Assembly (NCBI RefSeq): GCF_901827205.1 | Contig: NZ_LR594675.1 | Coordinates: forward strand, 2,480,001 to 2,544,000 | Direction: 5' to 3' | Source: Variovorax sp. PBS-H4 | Lineage (GTDB): Bacteria > Pseudomonadota > Gammaproteobacteria > Burkholderiales > Burkholderiaceae_C | Length of the DNA stretch: 64,000 nt | In this document: in pieces, positions 54,512 to 63,203 of the stretch | Position numbering within the stretch: position 1 is the stretch's first letter | How the letters are laid out: each line of letters opens with the position of its first letter | Notes under the pieces: model-generated | Seen by the model: only the letters and a program-made list of their open reading frames with translations | What the model was told of the DNA's origin: nothing | Database searches by the model: none | Translations under genes and position numbers: made by a program

Positions 54512-55660
54512 TCAGGGCGCAGCGGAAGGCGCCAGGCGAACGGCCGTGCCTTCGCGCAGCGGCCCGACGCTGCCGGCCACCACGACGGCCCCGTCGTCGA
54601 TGCCCTGCACCGTCACCAGCGTCTGGCCGCCGACCTGGCCTCGCGCGCCGGTCTTGACCTGGCGATGCGCAATGCGGCCCTCGATCACCATCTGCACATA
54701 GGGTGCGGGCCTGTCGATGCGCACCGCCGTCAGCGGCAGCGCGAGCCCCTCGGTGCGCCCCACATCCAGCGTGCCCTGCGCGAACAGGCCCTGGCGGAAG
54801 CCCTCACTGCGATCCAGCCGCAGGTAGACCAGCAGGCTGCGGCTGCCGGCCTGCGCGCTCGGATTGACGCGCACCACGGTGGCTCCCACGCTGCGCTCGG
54901 CGCCGGCGGAGAGCCCGCCGCCGCCTTCGATCTGGAGCGCCGCCCGCTGCCCCACCTGCACCGCGACCGAGTCGGCGGCCGACACCGTGGCCTCGACTTC
55001 GATGCGGCTCAGGTCGACCACCTCGATCACGCGCGCATCGACCGAGACCCGCTCACCGTTCTGTACCAGGCGCTGCGCCACCTGGCCGCCGAGCGGGCTC
55101 GTGAGCACCGTGTCGCCGAGCGACTTGCGGGCCATGTCCACCGCTGCGAGCGCCGCCCGATGGGTGGAGCGCGCGGCGTTGAGGTTCGACTGCGAGGTGT
55201 CGAGGGCCGTGCGCGAGATGAAGCCTTGCTCCACCAGCGCCTTGTTGTTGTCGTAGGTGCGCTGCGCGACCTCGGCCTGGGCGCGGGCGCTTTCGGCTTG
55301 TTCCTGGGCCTGGCGCACGCGCGAGTGGTATTCGGTGGGCTCGATGCGGGCGATGACCTGGCCCGCCTTCACCGTGTCGCCTTCGCGCACCGTGAGGCCC
55401 ACCAGCTCGCCGGCCACGCGGGCCTTGACCACGGCCGAGTCGACCGCCCTGAGCGTGCCCGAGACGGCCAGCGTCTGCGCCAGCTCGCGCCGTGCCGCGC
55501 GCACCACGTCGGTCGGGCCCAGTTGCACCACGGCCTCGACCGGCGCGCCTGCGGAGGCCGCGGCCTGCTGCATGCGGCGCGCCTCGAGCGCGCGCAGCAC
55601 GCCCGCAACGAGAAGCACCAGGGCCAGCGCAGCGGCGGCCCATTTCAAAGCGCGTTTCAT
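54512..55660 (-). CDS. RND efflux periplasmic adaptor (membrane fusion protein)
   Basis: The predicted protein has 382 residues. An N-terminal membrane anchor (LKWAAAALALVLLVAGVLRA) precedes the lipoyl/hairpin organisation: VVKARVAGELVGLTVREGDT, ALVEQGFISRTALDTSQSNL, VLTSPLGGQVAQRLVQNGER. It belongs to the HlyD/AcrA family and links an RND pump to TolC. It overlaps the tetR stop by four bases and ends four bases before the RND start, so the set is a tight operon. Confidence 0.93.
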   Translation of the reverse strand: MKRALKWAAAALALVLLVAGVLRALEARRMQQAAASAGAPVEAVVQLGPTDVVRAARRELAQTLAVSGTLRAVDSAVVKARVAGELVGLTVREGDTVKAGQVIARIEPTEYHSRVRQAQEQAESARAQAEVAQRTYDNNKALVEQGFISRTALDTSQSNLNAARSTHRAALAAVDMARKSLGDTVLTSPLGGQVAQRLVQNGERVSVDARVIEVVDLSRIEVEATVSAADSVAVQVGQRAALQIEGGGGLSAGAERSVGATVVRVNPSAQAGSRSLLVYLRLDRSEGFRQGLFAQGTLDVGRTEGLALPLTAVRIDRPAPYVQMVIEGRIAHRQVKTGARGQVGGQTLVTVQGIDDGAVVVAGSVGPLREGTAVRLAPSAAP

Positions 55661-56334
55661 GGACCCGCCTTGGGCGGCATGCTGAGGCCGTGCAGCACAG
55701 TCTCGGCCTGGATCGCAAGGTATTTTTCGGGATCGATCTCGGACTGGCCGTCGACGCAGATCATGGCCGAGTGCTTCCACAGCATCAGGAAGATCATCGG
55801 TGCGATCACCGCGTAGATCGCATGGTCCACGTCGACCGGCGCGAACTCGCCGCTGTCGATGCCGCGGCGGATGATGCGCCGCAGGAGCGCGTGCCCAGGT
55901 CGCACCACCTCCTGGCGGTAGAACTCGGCAAGCTCGGGAAAGTTGCGACCCTCGCTCAGCATCAGCTTGGTCAGGCCGGAGGCCTTGGTCGACCCCACGC
56001 GCTCCCACCAGACGCGCATGCAGTAGCGCAGCATGTCGCAGGTGCTGCCTTCGAAGACCTCGAATTCGGCGTTCCACTCGGTGAAGCGGCCCGCGAGGTT
56101 CTCGAGCACCACCGCCTTGAAGAGTTCTTCCTTGCTCGGGAAGTAGAGGAAGAGGGTGCCTTTGGAAACCCCGGCGCGCGCCGCCACTTCTTCCGCGCGG
56201 GTGGCCGCGAAGCCCTTGTCGACGAAGAGATCCAGCGCCGCCTGCAGCAGCTCTCCGGGGCGCGCCTCCTTGCGGCGCTCGCGCTTGGCGCGCTCGGGAA
56301 AGAACTTGTCGCTGATGAAGCGGGAGGGGGGCAT
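55657..56334 (-). CDS. TetR-family transcriptional regulator
   Basis: The predicted protein has 225 residues. The N-terminal helix-turn-helix is clear (LLQAALDLFVDKGFAATRAE, then VAARAGVSKGTLFLYFPSKE). The C-terminal ligand domain has a TetR_C pattern. It is the first gene of the efflux operon and a likely repressor of it. The palindrome at 56341-56364 immediately upstream is a candidate operator. Confidence 0.93.
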   Translation of the reverse strand: MPPSRFISDKFFPERAKRERRKEARPGELLQAALDLFVDKGFAATRAEEVAARAGVSKGTLFLYFPSKEELFKAVVLENLAGRFTEWNAEFEVFEGSTCDMLRYCMRVWWERVGSTKASGLTKLMLSEGRNFPELAEFYRQEVVRPGHALLRRIIRRGIDSGEFAPVDVDHAIYAVIAPMIFLMLWKHSAMICVDGQSEIDPEKYLAIQAETVLHGLSMPPKAGP

Positions 56335-56340
56335 CTAAAT

Positions 56341-56364
56341 ATTAATGACTGGCGGGTTAGTAAT
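56341..56364. promoter_or_regulatory. Imperfect palindrome, probable TetR operator
   Basis: ATTAATGAC, six bases, GTTAGTAAT forms an imperfect dyad (7 of 9 positions) starting 7 bases beyond the tetR ATG in an AT-rich patch. Size and position fit a TetR operator in the gap divergent from msrA. Confidence 0.55.
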
Positions 56365-56434
56365 GTAGTGAGCGCATCCCGCGCCGTCAAGCCGCGACAA
56401 TGCGAGGTTCCGCATTTCGAACTCGGAGAAATTC

Positions 56435-56989
56435 ATGTCCACGCCATCATCGAACACCGAGACCATCGTGCTGGGTGGCGGCTGCTTCTGGTGCACCGAG
56501 GCGGTGTTCGACCGCGTACAAGGCGTGATGGACGTCGAATCGGGTTACAGCAACGGCGAAACGGTCAACCCCAGTTACGAGCAGGTCTGCACCGGCCGCA
56601 CCGGGCATGCCGAGGTCGTGAAGCTCGCTTTCGATCCGGCGCAGATCACGCTGCGCGAAGTCCTCGAGATCTTCTTCGTGGTGCACGACCCGACCACCTT
56701 GAATCGCCAGGGCAACGACGTGGGCACGCAGTACCGCAGCGGCATCTACTACGTCGACGAGGCGCAAAAGCAGATCGCCGAAGAAGTCATCCGCGAGATC
56801 GAGGCAAGCAAGACCTATCGGGCGCCGGTCGTGACCGAGGTCAAGCCGCTGGCCAATTACTCGGCGGCCGAGGCCTACCACCAGGACTACTTTCTCAACA
56901 ACCCGAACCAGGGCTACTGCGCTTTCGTGGTCGGACCCAAGGTCGAGAAGTTCCAGAAGACCTTTGCGTCCAGGGTCAAGAAGGCCTGA
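56435..56989 (+). CDS. msrA: Peptide-methionine (S)-S-oxide reductase
   Basis: The predicted protein has 184 residues. The catalytic motif GGGCFWCTEAVF, the substrate-binding GYSNGE and the segment VGTQYRSGIYY are present; HAEVVKLAFDP and AYHQDYFLNNP complete the family pattern. The enzyme reduces methionine-S-sulfoxide in proteins. It lies on the plus strand divergent from tetR, with a GGAGAA ribosome binding site. Confidence 0.95.
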   Translation: MSTPSSNTETIVLGGGCFWCTEAVFDRVQGVMDVESGYSNGETVNPSYEQVCTGRTGHAEVVKLAFDPAQITLREVLEIFFVVHDPTTLNRQGNDVGTQYRSGIYYVDEAQKQIAEEVIREIEASKTYRAPVVTEVKPLANYSAAEAYHQDYFLNNPNQGYCAFVVGPKVEKFQKTFASRVKKA

Positions 56990-57000
56990 CCCTGCATTCC

Positions 57001-57384
57001 ATGCCGTCGATGCGACTCGCAACCCACACTGCCTCCGCGCGCGCGCTGTTGTGCATGTTGGCGTTCGCGCTGTGGTTCGCGGCCACGCTGGGCCTGATGC
57101 ACCGGACGGTCCATGGCCATGCTGCGCCGGCGACCCCCGTGGTTGCAGTCGCAGGGGACGCAGCAGGCGATGTCGCCCACGGGCTTTCGGCGCTCTTCGG
57201 CTCGCACACCGACGCCGAGTGCCGGCTCTACGATCAACTGTCCCATGGCCCGGCCGCGCTCGGCGTGCCGGCCGTGGTGCTGCCGGTCATGCTGCCGGCG
57301 GCCGTCTTCCTCTATCTCGAAGGCGAAGTACTCGCCCGCTGGGTCGCGCTGTTCGACGCGCGCGGCCCGCCTTCCGCTCGCTGA
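57001..57384 (+). CDS. Small membrane protein preceding a TonB-dependent receptor
   Basis: The predicted protein has 127 residues. Two hydrophobic stretches (ALLCMLAFALWFAATLGLMH and VPAVVLPVMLPAAVFLYL) flank a periplasmic or loop part with HRTVHGHA and SHTDAECRLYDQLSHG. The conserved-looking His, Asp and Cys residues could bind metal. It starts 12 bases after the msrA stop, with a second ATG at 57010. I do not recognise the family; pairing with the receptor downstream suggests a role in metal uptake, by inference. Confidence 0.6.
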   Translation: MPSMRLATHTASARALLCMLAFALWFAATLGLMHRTVHGHAAPATPVVAVAGDAAGDVAHGLSALFGSHTDAECRLYDQLSHGPAALGVPAVVLPVMLPAAVFLYLEGEVLARWVALFDARGPPSAR

Positions 57385-57463
57385 ATCCGCCTTGCCTGCC
57401 GGTTGCTGCGCTCGCTTGCGAGCTACGGCCGGCTTTTCCATCGATTCAACGAGCTTCAATCAC

Positions 57464-59569
57464 ATGTCATCCCTTTTCACGCGCAGCGCCGTGGGCATTG
57501 CCGTTCTTTCCTTCGTGTCCTGCGCCGCCTGGGCGCAATCCGACGGCGCTGCCGCACCCGACCGCGCCGCGCTGCCCGAGATCACCGTGACTGGCAACCC
57601 GCTGGGTTCGAGTGACCTGATCGTGCCCACCACGTCGGTGTCCGGAGACTCGCTGCTGCTGCGCGCCCAGCCGACGCTGGGCGAGACGCTGAACAACCTG
57701 CCCGGTGTCGGCAGCAGCTACTTCGGGCCCAACGCCAGCCGGCCCACGATCCGCGGCCAGGACGGCGATCGCATCCGCATCCTGCAGAACGGCGCCGCGG
57801 CGCCCGATGCATCGTCACTGAGCTACGACCACGCGGTGCCCGTCGATGCGCTGGTGACCGAGCGCATCGAGGTGCTGCGGGGTCCCTCGGCCCTGCAGTA
57901 CGGCGGCAGCGCGGTGGGCGGGGTCGTCAACATCATCGACAACCGCATCCCCACCGAGCCCCTCGACGGCTTTGGCGGCCGCGCCGATGCCGGCTACGCG
58001 ACGGGCAGCCGCGAAAAGAGCGGCGGCATCGTGCTCGAAGGCGGCACCGACCGCTACGCGCTGCATGTCGATGCCTTCAGCCGCGATGCGGACGACACCC
58101 GGGTGCCGATCGAGCTGGGCTGCGAAAGCCCGCGCCGGTTCGGCCTAGCACGCAGGATCTGCAATTCCGCCAACCGCGCGGACGGCGGCGCGATCGGGGG
58201 CACGCTGTTCTTCGGCCAGGGCTGGATCGGCGCCTCGGCCAGCACGTACCGCAGCAACTATGGCACCGTCGCGGAGGACGACGTCACCATCGACATGAAA
58301 TCCGATCGCTATGCGCTCGAAGGCGAATGGCGGCCGGGCGGCTTCTTCACCAGCATTCACGGCAAGCTCAGCCAAACCGACTACCGCCACACCGAGTTCG
58401 AAGGTTCGGAACCCGGCACCGTTTTCGCCAACAAGAGCAACGACGTGCGCGTCGAGGCAAGGCACCGCAAGATCGGCGACCTGGACGGACTGGTCGGCTT
58501 CAGCAGCGAGACCAACCGCTTCTCGGCAGATGGCGAGGAGGCTTTCGCGCCGCACAGCCGCACGCGCTCGGATGCCCTTTTTCTTCACGAGGAACTGGGA
58601 ACGTCGTGGGGCCGCCTGAGCTTCGGCGCCCGCACGGAGCGGGTGAAGGTGCGGTCGATGGGCTCGCCCGATCCGGATGTCACACGGTTTGCAATCGGCG
58701 AGCGCGACTTCCGTCCGAAGAGCGCGGCACTGGGTGCGCTCGTCAACCTGACGCCGCAATGGCAGCTGACGTCGAACCTGGCTTACACCGAGCGTGCGCC
58801 CAAGGACTACGAGCTCTTCGCCAACGGGCCGCACGTCGCGACGGCGGCCTGGGAGGTGGGCAATCCTGACCTGCAGAAGGAGAAGTCGGTGGGCTTCGAC
58901 CTCGGCGCGCAATGGAAGTCGGGGGCCGACAACGCGCGTGTCAATGCCTATGTCACGCGCTTTCGCAACTACATCGGGCAGGAGGCCTCGGGCAACGTGC
59001 GCGACGCGGAAGGCAACATCAACCCGGGCCCGATGGAAACCGCCCAAGGCCTCGTGTTCCCCGACGTGGTGGACGAATTCGTCTACCGCGGCGTGCGCGC
59101 GCGCTTCAGCGGTCTCGAGGCCAGCGGCAACTTGCGGCTGCTCGGGACCGACGGCTTCGCCCAGCCAGCCGATGGTTCGACGCTGGACCTGCAGTGGCGT
59201 GGCGACCTGGTGCGCGCGAAGAACACCGACACCGGCGAGCCGCTGCCGCGCATCTCGCCGCTGCGCGTGGGCGCCACGCTGGCCCACGGCAACGGCCCGT
59301 GGATGGCGCGGCTGGGCTTTGACCACTACGCGGCCCAGCGCCGCGTGCCAAGCATGGGCGCCCGGCCAACCGATGCGTTCACGCTGTGGAATGCGGCCAT
59401 CACCTACCGCATGAAAGTGCAGCGTGCCAGCCTCACCTGGTATGCGCGCATCGACAACCTGGCCAACAAGCTGGCCTACAGCGCGACGTCGATCCTCACC
59501 ACCACGGCCTTCCCTGACGCACCGCTGCCGGGGCGCAGCCTGAAGGTGGGACTGCGGGCGAGCTTCTGA
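57464..59569 (+). CDS. TonB-dependent outer-membrane receptor (possibly ZnuD-like)
   Basis: The predicted protein has 701 residues. A signal peptide ends near SCAAWAQ. The plug domain has PEITVTGNPLGSSDLIVPTT (TonB box region), RPTIRGQDGDRIRILQNG, VTERIEVLRGPSALQYGGSA and GGVVNIIDN. The barrel ends with the expected aromatic residue (GLRASF). The segment ELFANGPHVATAAWEVGN is like that of zinc receptors of the ZnuD group, which gives a tentative ligand. No Zur box was recognised. It shares its neighbourhood with the small membrane protein upstream. Confidence 0.9.
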   Translation: MSSLFTRSAVGIAVLSFVSCAAWAQSDGAAAPDRAALPEITVTGNPLGSSDLIVPTTSVSGDSLLLRAQPTLGETLNNLPGVGSSYFGPNASRPTIRGQDGDRIRILQNGAAAPDASSLSYDHAVPVDALVTERIEVLRGPSALQYGGSAVGGVVNIIDNRIPTEPLDGFGGRADAGYATGSREKSGGIVLEGGTDRYALHVDAFSRDADDTRVPIELGCESPRRFGLARRICNSANRADGGAIGGTLFFGQGWIGASASTYRSNYGTVAEDDVTIDMKSDRYALEGEWRPGGFFTSIHGKLSQTDYRHTEFEGSEPGTVFANKSNDVRVEARHRKIGDLDGLVGFSSETNRFSADGEEAFAPHSRTRSDALFLHEELGTSWGRLSFGARTERVKVRSMGSPDPDVTRFAIGERDFRPKSAALGALVNLTPQWQLTSNLAYTERAPKDYELFANGPHVATAAWEVGNPDLQKEKSVGFDLGAQWKSGADNARVNAYVTRFRNYIGQEASGNVRDAEGNINPGPMETAQGLVFPDVVDEFVYRGVRARFSGLEASGNLRLLGTDGFAQPADGSTLDLQWRGDLVRAKNTDTGEPLPRISPLRVGATLAHGNGPWMARLGFDHYAAQRRVPSMGARPTDAFTLWNAAITYRMKVQRASLTWYARIDNLANKLAYSATSILTTTAFPDAPLPGRSLKVGLRASF

Positions 59570-59587
59570 TCGAGTGCTGCAGGAGCA

Positions 59588-59607
59588 CGCCGCGCCTTGG
59601 CGCGGCG
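59588..59607. terminator. Hairpin between convergent genes
   Basis: CGCCGCGCC (59588-59596), two bases, GGCGCGGCG (59599-59607) forms a perfect 9-bp stem with a minimal loop between the receptor gene and the convergent aspartokinase-like gene. There is no U-tract, so termination would need other factors. Confidence 0.35.
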
Positions 59608-59625
59608 GCATCCGAGCACGGCTGC

Positions 59626-60894
59626 TCAAGCATGGCTTGGGATTTGCGCATGGGCCAGAACGGCCAGTCGTGCGCTCAGCGGCTGCGCGCTCGACGAGGG
59701 CGCGTGTGTCTGTGGCGGCGTTCGCGGCAAGCCCGGCGTGCAATGGATGTCGTGCAGCTCTCGTGCCCGGGCGGCCAGTGCAGACGGCGAAACCAGTTCG
59801 CGTTTGACGCCACCGTCGAGCCTCACGCGGGTCAGCAGCAGCGTGTTCTGCCTGGTCACGGGCAACTGGCACTCGATCGCAAGGAAGTGCCAGGCATCGA
59901 AGAAGCCGGAGGTGACGACCACGCGCCGCATGCCTGCGCGGGTGCCGGGCATCAGCACATGCGGTACCTCGACGGCGGCCAGTTGGCGCGCCGCGTCCTC
60001 GGCAGTGCCGATATCGGCTTCGAAGGTCTGCGAACGCGCGTCCGGCACGACGGCTGGCTGGAACGCGGCGTCGGCCACCAGCACGGTCCCGGCCTCGAAC
60101 TTGGCATGGTTGCGCCGGCACACGATGCGCAGCCGGTTCTGCAGTGCATGTTCGAGGGCACGGTGGTGCAGCATCTTCGCGCCTGAGGTCGACATCTGGA
60201 TCGCCTGCGAATAAGGCAGGCGCGGAATGAGCGTCGCGCTGTCGACGAGGTCCGGGTCGCAGCTGAACACACCCGGCCTGTCGGAATAGACCTCCACCTC
60301 CTCCTGGCCCAGTGCAGCGGCCAGCGCGATGGCCGAGAGAGCGGCGCTGTTCCTGCCCATCCACATCGTCTGCCCGCCTCGGGCGGCCGACCCTTGCCCG
60401 CCCGGCACGACCACCAATGAATGTTGCAGCAGTTGCCGGCGCAGCGCTGCGAGGCTGATGCCCTGCAGCCGAGCGCGCGTGTAGTTGGTGTCGGTGCGAA
60501 GGCCGATCTGGTTGCCCAATGCGACCGTGGCGCGGATGCCGTGGGCCTCCAGCGCCGCCGCGAACAGCACCGCGCCCATGCTGTCTGCCAGCGGCAGGCC
60601 CGCATCGACCAGCCGGTCGCTCGGGGCCTGGTTCAGGGCCAGCAGTGTGTCGTGGTACTGCTCGGTCAGCCCTGACGGGGCGCTGACCACGCAGAGGATC
60701 CGATGGCGTGGTCCGCCTTCGTCGAGGCGCCGCCGCAGCCACTCGCACACCGGTCCGAAGTGTTCGCGCGTGGCGAATGAGGAACCGTCGAACATCATCA
60801 CGCTCGTGCTGTCGCACGCGCCCGGGAGGGGCTGGAGTGCAGTCGGCCGGGTCCATGCGCTGCGTTCCTGCATGTTCGTATTTCCCTTGTGCAT
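59626..60894 (-). CDS. Aspartokinase-like protein with degenerate catalytic motifs
   Basis: The predicted protein has 422 residues with AGGAG seven bases before the ATG. The overall order is aspartokinase: SSFATREHFGPVCEWL, ILCVVSAPSGLTEQYHDTLL, then SDRPGVFSCDPDLVDSATLI and MSTSGAKMLHHRALEHALQN (equivalent of the SLGAKVLHPRAV segment). The invariant lysine of the N-terminal KFGGTS motif is replaced (VMMFDGSS), and the GRGGSDTTA motif reads GRNSAALSA. The C-terminus beyond residue 260 is not a clear ACT pair. It may therefore be catalytically changed or a binding protein. It is not in a lysine or threonine operon. Confidence 0.75.
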   Translation of the reverse strand: MHKGNTNMQERSAWTRPTALQPLPGACDSTSVMMFDGSSFATREHFGPVCEWLRRRLDEGGPRHRILCVVSAPSGLTEQYHDTLLALNQAPSDRLVDAGLPLADSMGAVLFAAALEAHGIRATVALGNQIGLRTDTNYTRARLQGISLAALRRQLLQHSLVVVPGGQGSAARGGQTMWMGRNSAALSAIALAAALGQEEVEVYSDRPGVFSCDPDLVDSATLIPRLPYSQAIQMSTSGAKMLHHRALEHALQNRLRIVCRRNHAKFEAGTVLVADAAFQPAVVPDARSQTFEADIGTAEDAARQLAAVEVPHVLMPGTRAGMRRVVVTSGFFDAWHFLAIECQLPVTRQNTLLLTRVRLDGGVKRELVSPSALAARARELHDIHCTPGLPRTPPQTHAPSSSAQPLSARLAVLAHAQIPSHA

Positions 60895-60977
60895 CGGCGC
60901 GCTCCTGTGTAAATCCGGCCTCGGCGACGCAGGTGTCCAGCGGCCATCGACAGTGGCCGGTGGCTCGGTTCCGTGGC

Positions 60978-61033
60978 GTTGTGGGCGGATTAGGCCGGCA
61001 GGCGTCGCCGCCCACAACTACCAACATTGGTAG
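60978..61033 (-). promoter_or_regulatory. Structured intergenic region upstream of the aspartokinase-like gene
   Basis: GTTGTGGGCGG (60978-60988) pairs perfectly with CCGCCCACAAC (61008-61018) across 19 bases. It is followed by the palindrome CTACCAA, two bases, TTGGTAG (61018-61033). The region lies between two minus-strand genes, 84 to 140 bases before the aspartokinase-like ATG. A terminator of the aldo/keto reductase transcript, an operator, or a leader structure are all possible. Confidence 0.45.
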
Positions 61034-61074
61034 CTAGGGTGGACCCTGATATGCCTGGCGCGTCGGGGTTCTCT

Positions 61075-62085
61075 TCAGCGCGGTGCGTCACCCTTGCGGT
61101 ACTCGGCAGTGAGTTCGTCGAGGCGCCGCTTGAGCGCAGGGTCCAGCGTGTAGGCGGCTGCCGCGATCGTCGCATCCAGCTGCTCCGGCCGGCTGGCGCC
61201 CAGCAGCGGCGCGGTGACCAACGGGTTGGCCATGACCCACGCCACCGCCAGCGTCGCAAGCGGCACGCCGGCTTCCTGGGCCAGCGCGTGCAACTGCGCC
61301 ACGGTCGCGAAACTGCGCTCGTTCCAGTAGCGGTCCTGGTACATCGAGCCGGCCGTGCCGAGCTTGAAGCGCGTGTTGTCTTCCGGCTGAACCTCGGGCT
61401 TGTACTTGCCCGTGAGCAGCCCGCCCGCAAGCGGGTTGTAGGGAATCACGCCCAGGCCTTCCTCGTCCGCAAGGGGCAACAGCTCGCGCTCGATCTCGCG
61501 GAACAGCAGGCTGTAGCGTGGCTGCACGCACACGATGCGCGTCAGCTTGTGCAGCTCCGAGACCCCGATGGCACGCGCGAGCCGGTAGGCCAGAAAATTC
61601 GACACGCCCACGTAGCGCGCGCGGCCCGAGCGGACGATGGTGTCCAGGGCCTCCAGGCTCTCGTCGAGCGGCGTCGTGCGGTCGTCGCTGTGCAACTGGT
61701 AGAGGTCGACGTGGTCGGTCTGCAGGCGCGCAAGCGAATCATCGATCGCATCGAGCAGGTGCTTGCGCGACGCGCCCTGGTCCCAAGGGTTCGGGCCAAC
61801 CTTGCCGACCGCCTTGGTCGCGATGACGAAGCGCCTGCGCGCACCCGCGCCTTTCGATTGCAGCCAGCGCCCGATGATCTCTTCGGTACGGCCGGTGATG
61901 TCGACGGTGCCACCGAGTGGATAGACGTCCGCGGTGTCGAGGAAATTGATGCCGGCCTCGGTGGCCTTGTCGAGGATGCGGAACGAGACCGCCTCGTCGG
62001 TCTGCAAGCCGAAGGTCATGGTGCCGAGCGCGAGGCGCGAGACAGTCAGGCCGGTGCGGCCGAGGCGTGTGGTTGAGATGCTCAT
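61075..62085 (-). CDS. Aldo/keto reductase
   Basis: The predicted protein has 336 residues. The (beta/alpha)8 pattern and catalytic tetrad candidates are present: Asp and Tyr in NFLDTADVYPLGG, Lys in FVIATKAVG, His in YQLHSDD. VGVSNFLAYRLARAI and IPYNPLAGGLLTGKY are typical of the AKR superfamily. It would reduce aldehydes or ketones with NADPH. I chose the ATG at 62085. It is divergent from the AEC transporter gene. Confidence 0.93.
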   Translation of the reverse strand: MSISTTRLGRTGLTVSRLALGTMTFGLQTDEAVSFRILDKATEAGINFLDTADVYPLGGTVDITGRTEEIIGRWLQSKGAGARRRFVIATKAVGKVGPNPWDQGASRKHLLDAIDDSLARLQTDHVDLYQLHSDDRTTPLDESLEALDTIVRSGRARYVGVSNFLAYRLARAIGVSELHKLTRIVCVQPRYSLLFREIERELLPLADEEGLGVIPYNPLAGGLLTGKYKPEVQPEDNTRFKLGTAGSMYQDRYWNERSFATVAQLHALAQEAGVPLATLAVAWVMANPLVTAPLLGASRPEQLDATIAAAAYTLDPALKRRLDELTAEYRKGDAPR

Positions 62086-62182
62086 GAGGGTCCTGGGGCA
62101 GGGCGAGGAAGGGAGCGGTCCATCATAGTCAGCCGTGCAGAAACGTGCAGCCGGTGCCGGCGTTGCGCAGCCGGCCCCTTGT

Positions 62183-63142
62183 ATGCTCGGCGCGGTGAAT
62201 TCATCGGTCCTTTCGTCGCTCGTGCCCGTGGTCCTGCTCATCGGCGCTGGTTTCATCGCAGGGCGGCGGGGCTGGGTGACCGGCGGCGCCGTGCGCGACC
62301 TGTCCAATCTGATCTTCCTGCTGCTGGCGCCCGCGCTGCTCTTTCGCACCATGAGCACGGTGCACGTGGAGCAACTGAGGCTGGGACCGGTGGCGGCCTA
62401 CTTCCTCGCGGCCGGCCTGATCTTCGCGGGGACGCTCGTGGTGCGTGGCTTCAACCGGGCCGCGGCCGTGATCGCGCTGGCCAACACCTTCAGCAACACG
62501 GTGATGATCGGCATCCCGCTGGTGGGCCTGGCCTTCGGCCCCGAAGGCATGGTGGTGCTGCTGACGCTGATCTCGCTGCACTCGCTGGTGCTGCTGACCA
62601 GCGCGACCCTGGTGCTGGAGCTCGCAGTGGCGCGCGAACAGGCGCGCCAGCCCGGCGGCGAGCGCATGCCGATCCTGCGCACGCTGGGGCGTGCTTTCTA
62701 CAGTGCCATCGTCCATCCGGTGCCGCTGCCGATCATCGCCGGGCTGCTGTTCGCGCAGACCGGCCTGACGCTGCCCGAGCCGATCGACAAGCCGATCGCA
62801 TGGCTCGGCCAGGCCTTCGGGCCCATCGCACTGGTGATGGTCGGGATCACACTGGCCGCCACGCCGATCGGCCACCAATGGCGCGCGGCCCTGTCGCAGG
62901 CCTTGATCAAGAACCTCGCGCACCCCGCGCTGGTCGCGCTGCTGGGCGGGCTGCTGGGATTGCGCGGGCTGCCGCTGCAGGTGATGGTGGTGGCGGCGGC
63001 GCTGCCGATCGGCGCCAACGTGTTTCTCTTTTCTCAGCGCTACAAGACGGCGGAGCACCTGGTGACGGCGAGCGTCGCGGTGTCCACCGCGCTGGCGCTG
63101 CTCACCGTGTCGATCGTGATGGCGCTGGCGGGTCTGCTGTAG
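62183..63142 (+). CDS. AEC (auxin efflux carrier) family transporter
   Basis: The predicted protein has 319 residues with about ten hydrophobic helices in the AEC pattern: SLVPVVLLIGAGFIAGRRGW, DLSNLIFLLLAPALLFRTMS, ALANTFSNTVMIGIPLVGLA (the conserved N-S-N segment), and the C-terminal LPIGANVFLFSQRY. Bacterial members move organic acids or amino-acid derivatives. ATG at 62183 is preferred over the GTG at 62195. Confidence 0.92.
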   Translation: MLGAVNSSVLSSLVPVVLLIGAGFIAGRRGWVTGGAVRDLSNLIFLLLAPALLFRTMSTVHVEQLRLGPVAAYFLAAGLIFAGTLVVRGFNRAAAVIALANTFSNTVMIGIPLVGLAFGPEGMVVLLTLISLHSLVLLTSATLVLELAVAREQARQPGGERMPILRTLGRAFYSAIVHPVPLPIIAGLLFAQTGLTLPEPIDKPIAWLGQAFGPIALVMVGITLAATPIGHQWRAALSQALIKNLAHPALVALLGGLLGLRGLPLQVMVVAAALPIGANVFLFSQRYKTAEHLVTASVAVSTALALLTVSIVMALAGLL

Positions 63143-63203
63143 CGACTACTTGAATTCGTGATCGGCGTCCGGACGCAGTGGTGGGCCGCTGAACTTGTTT
63201 TCT

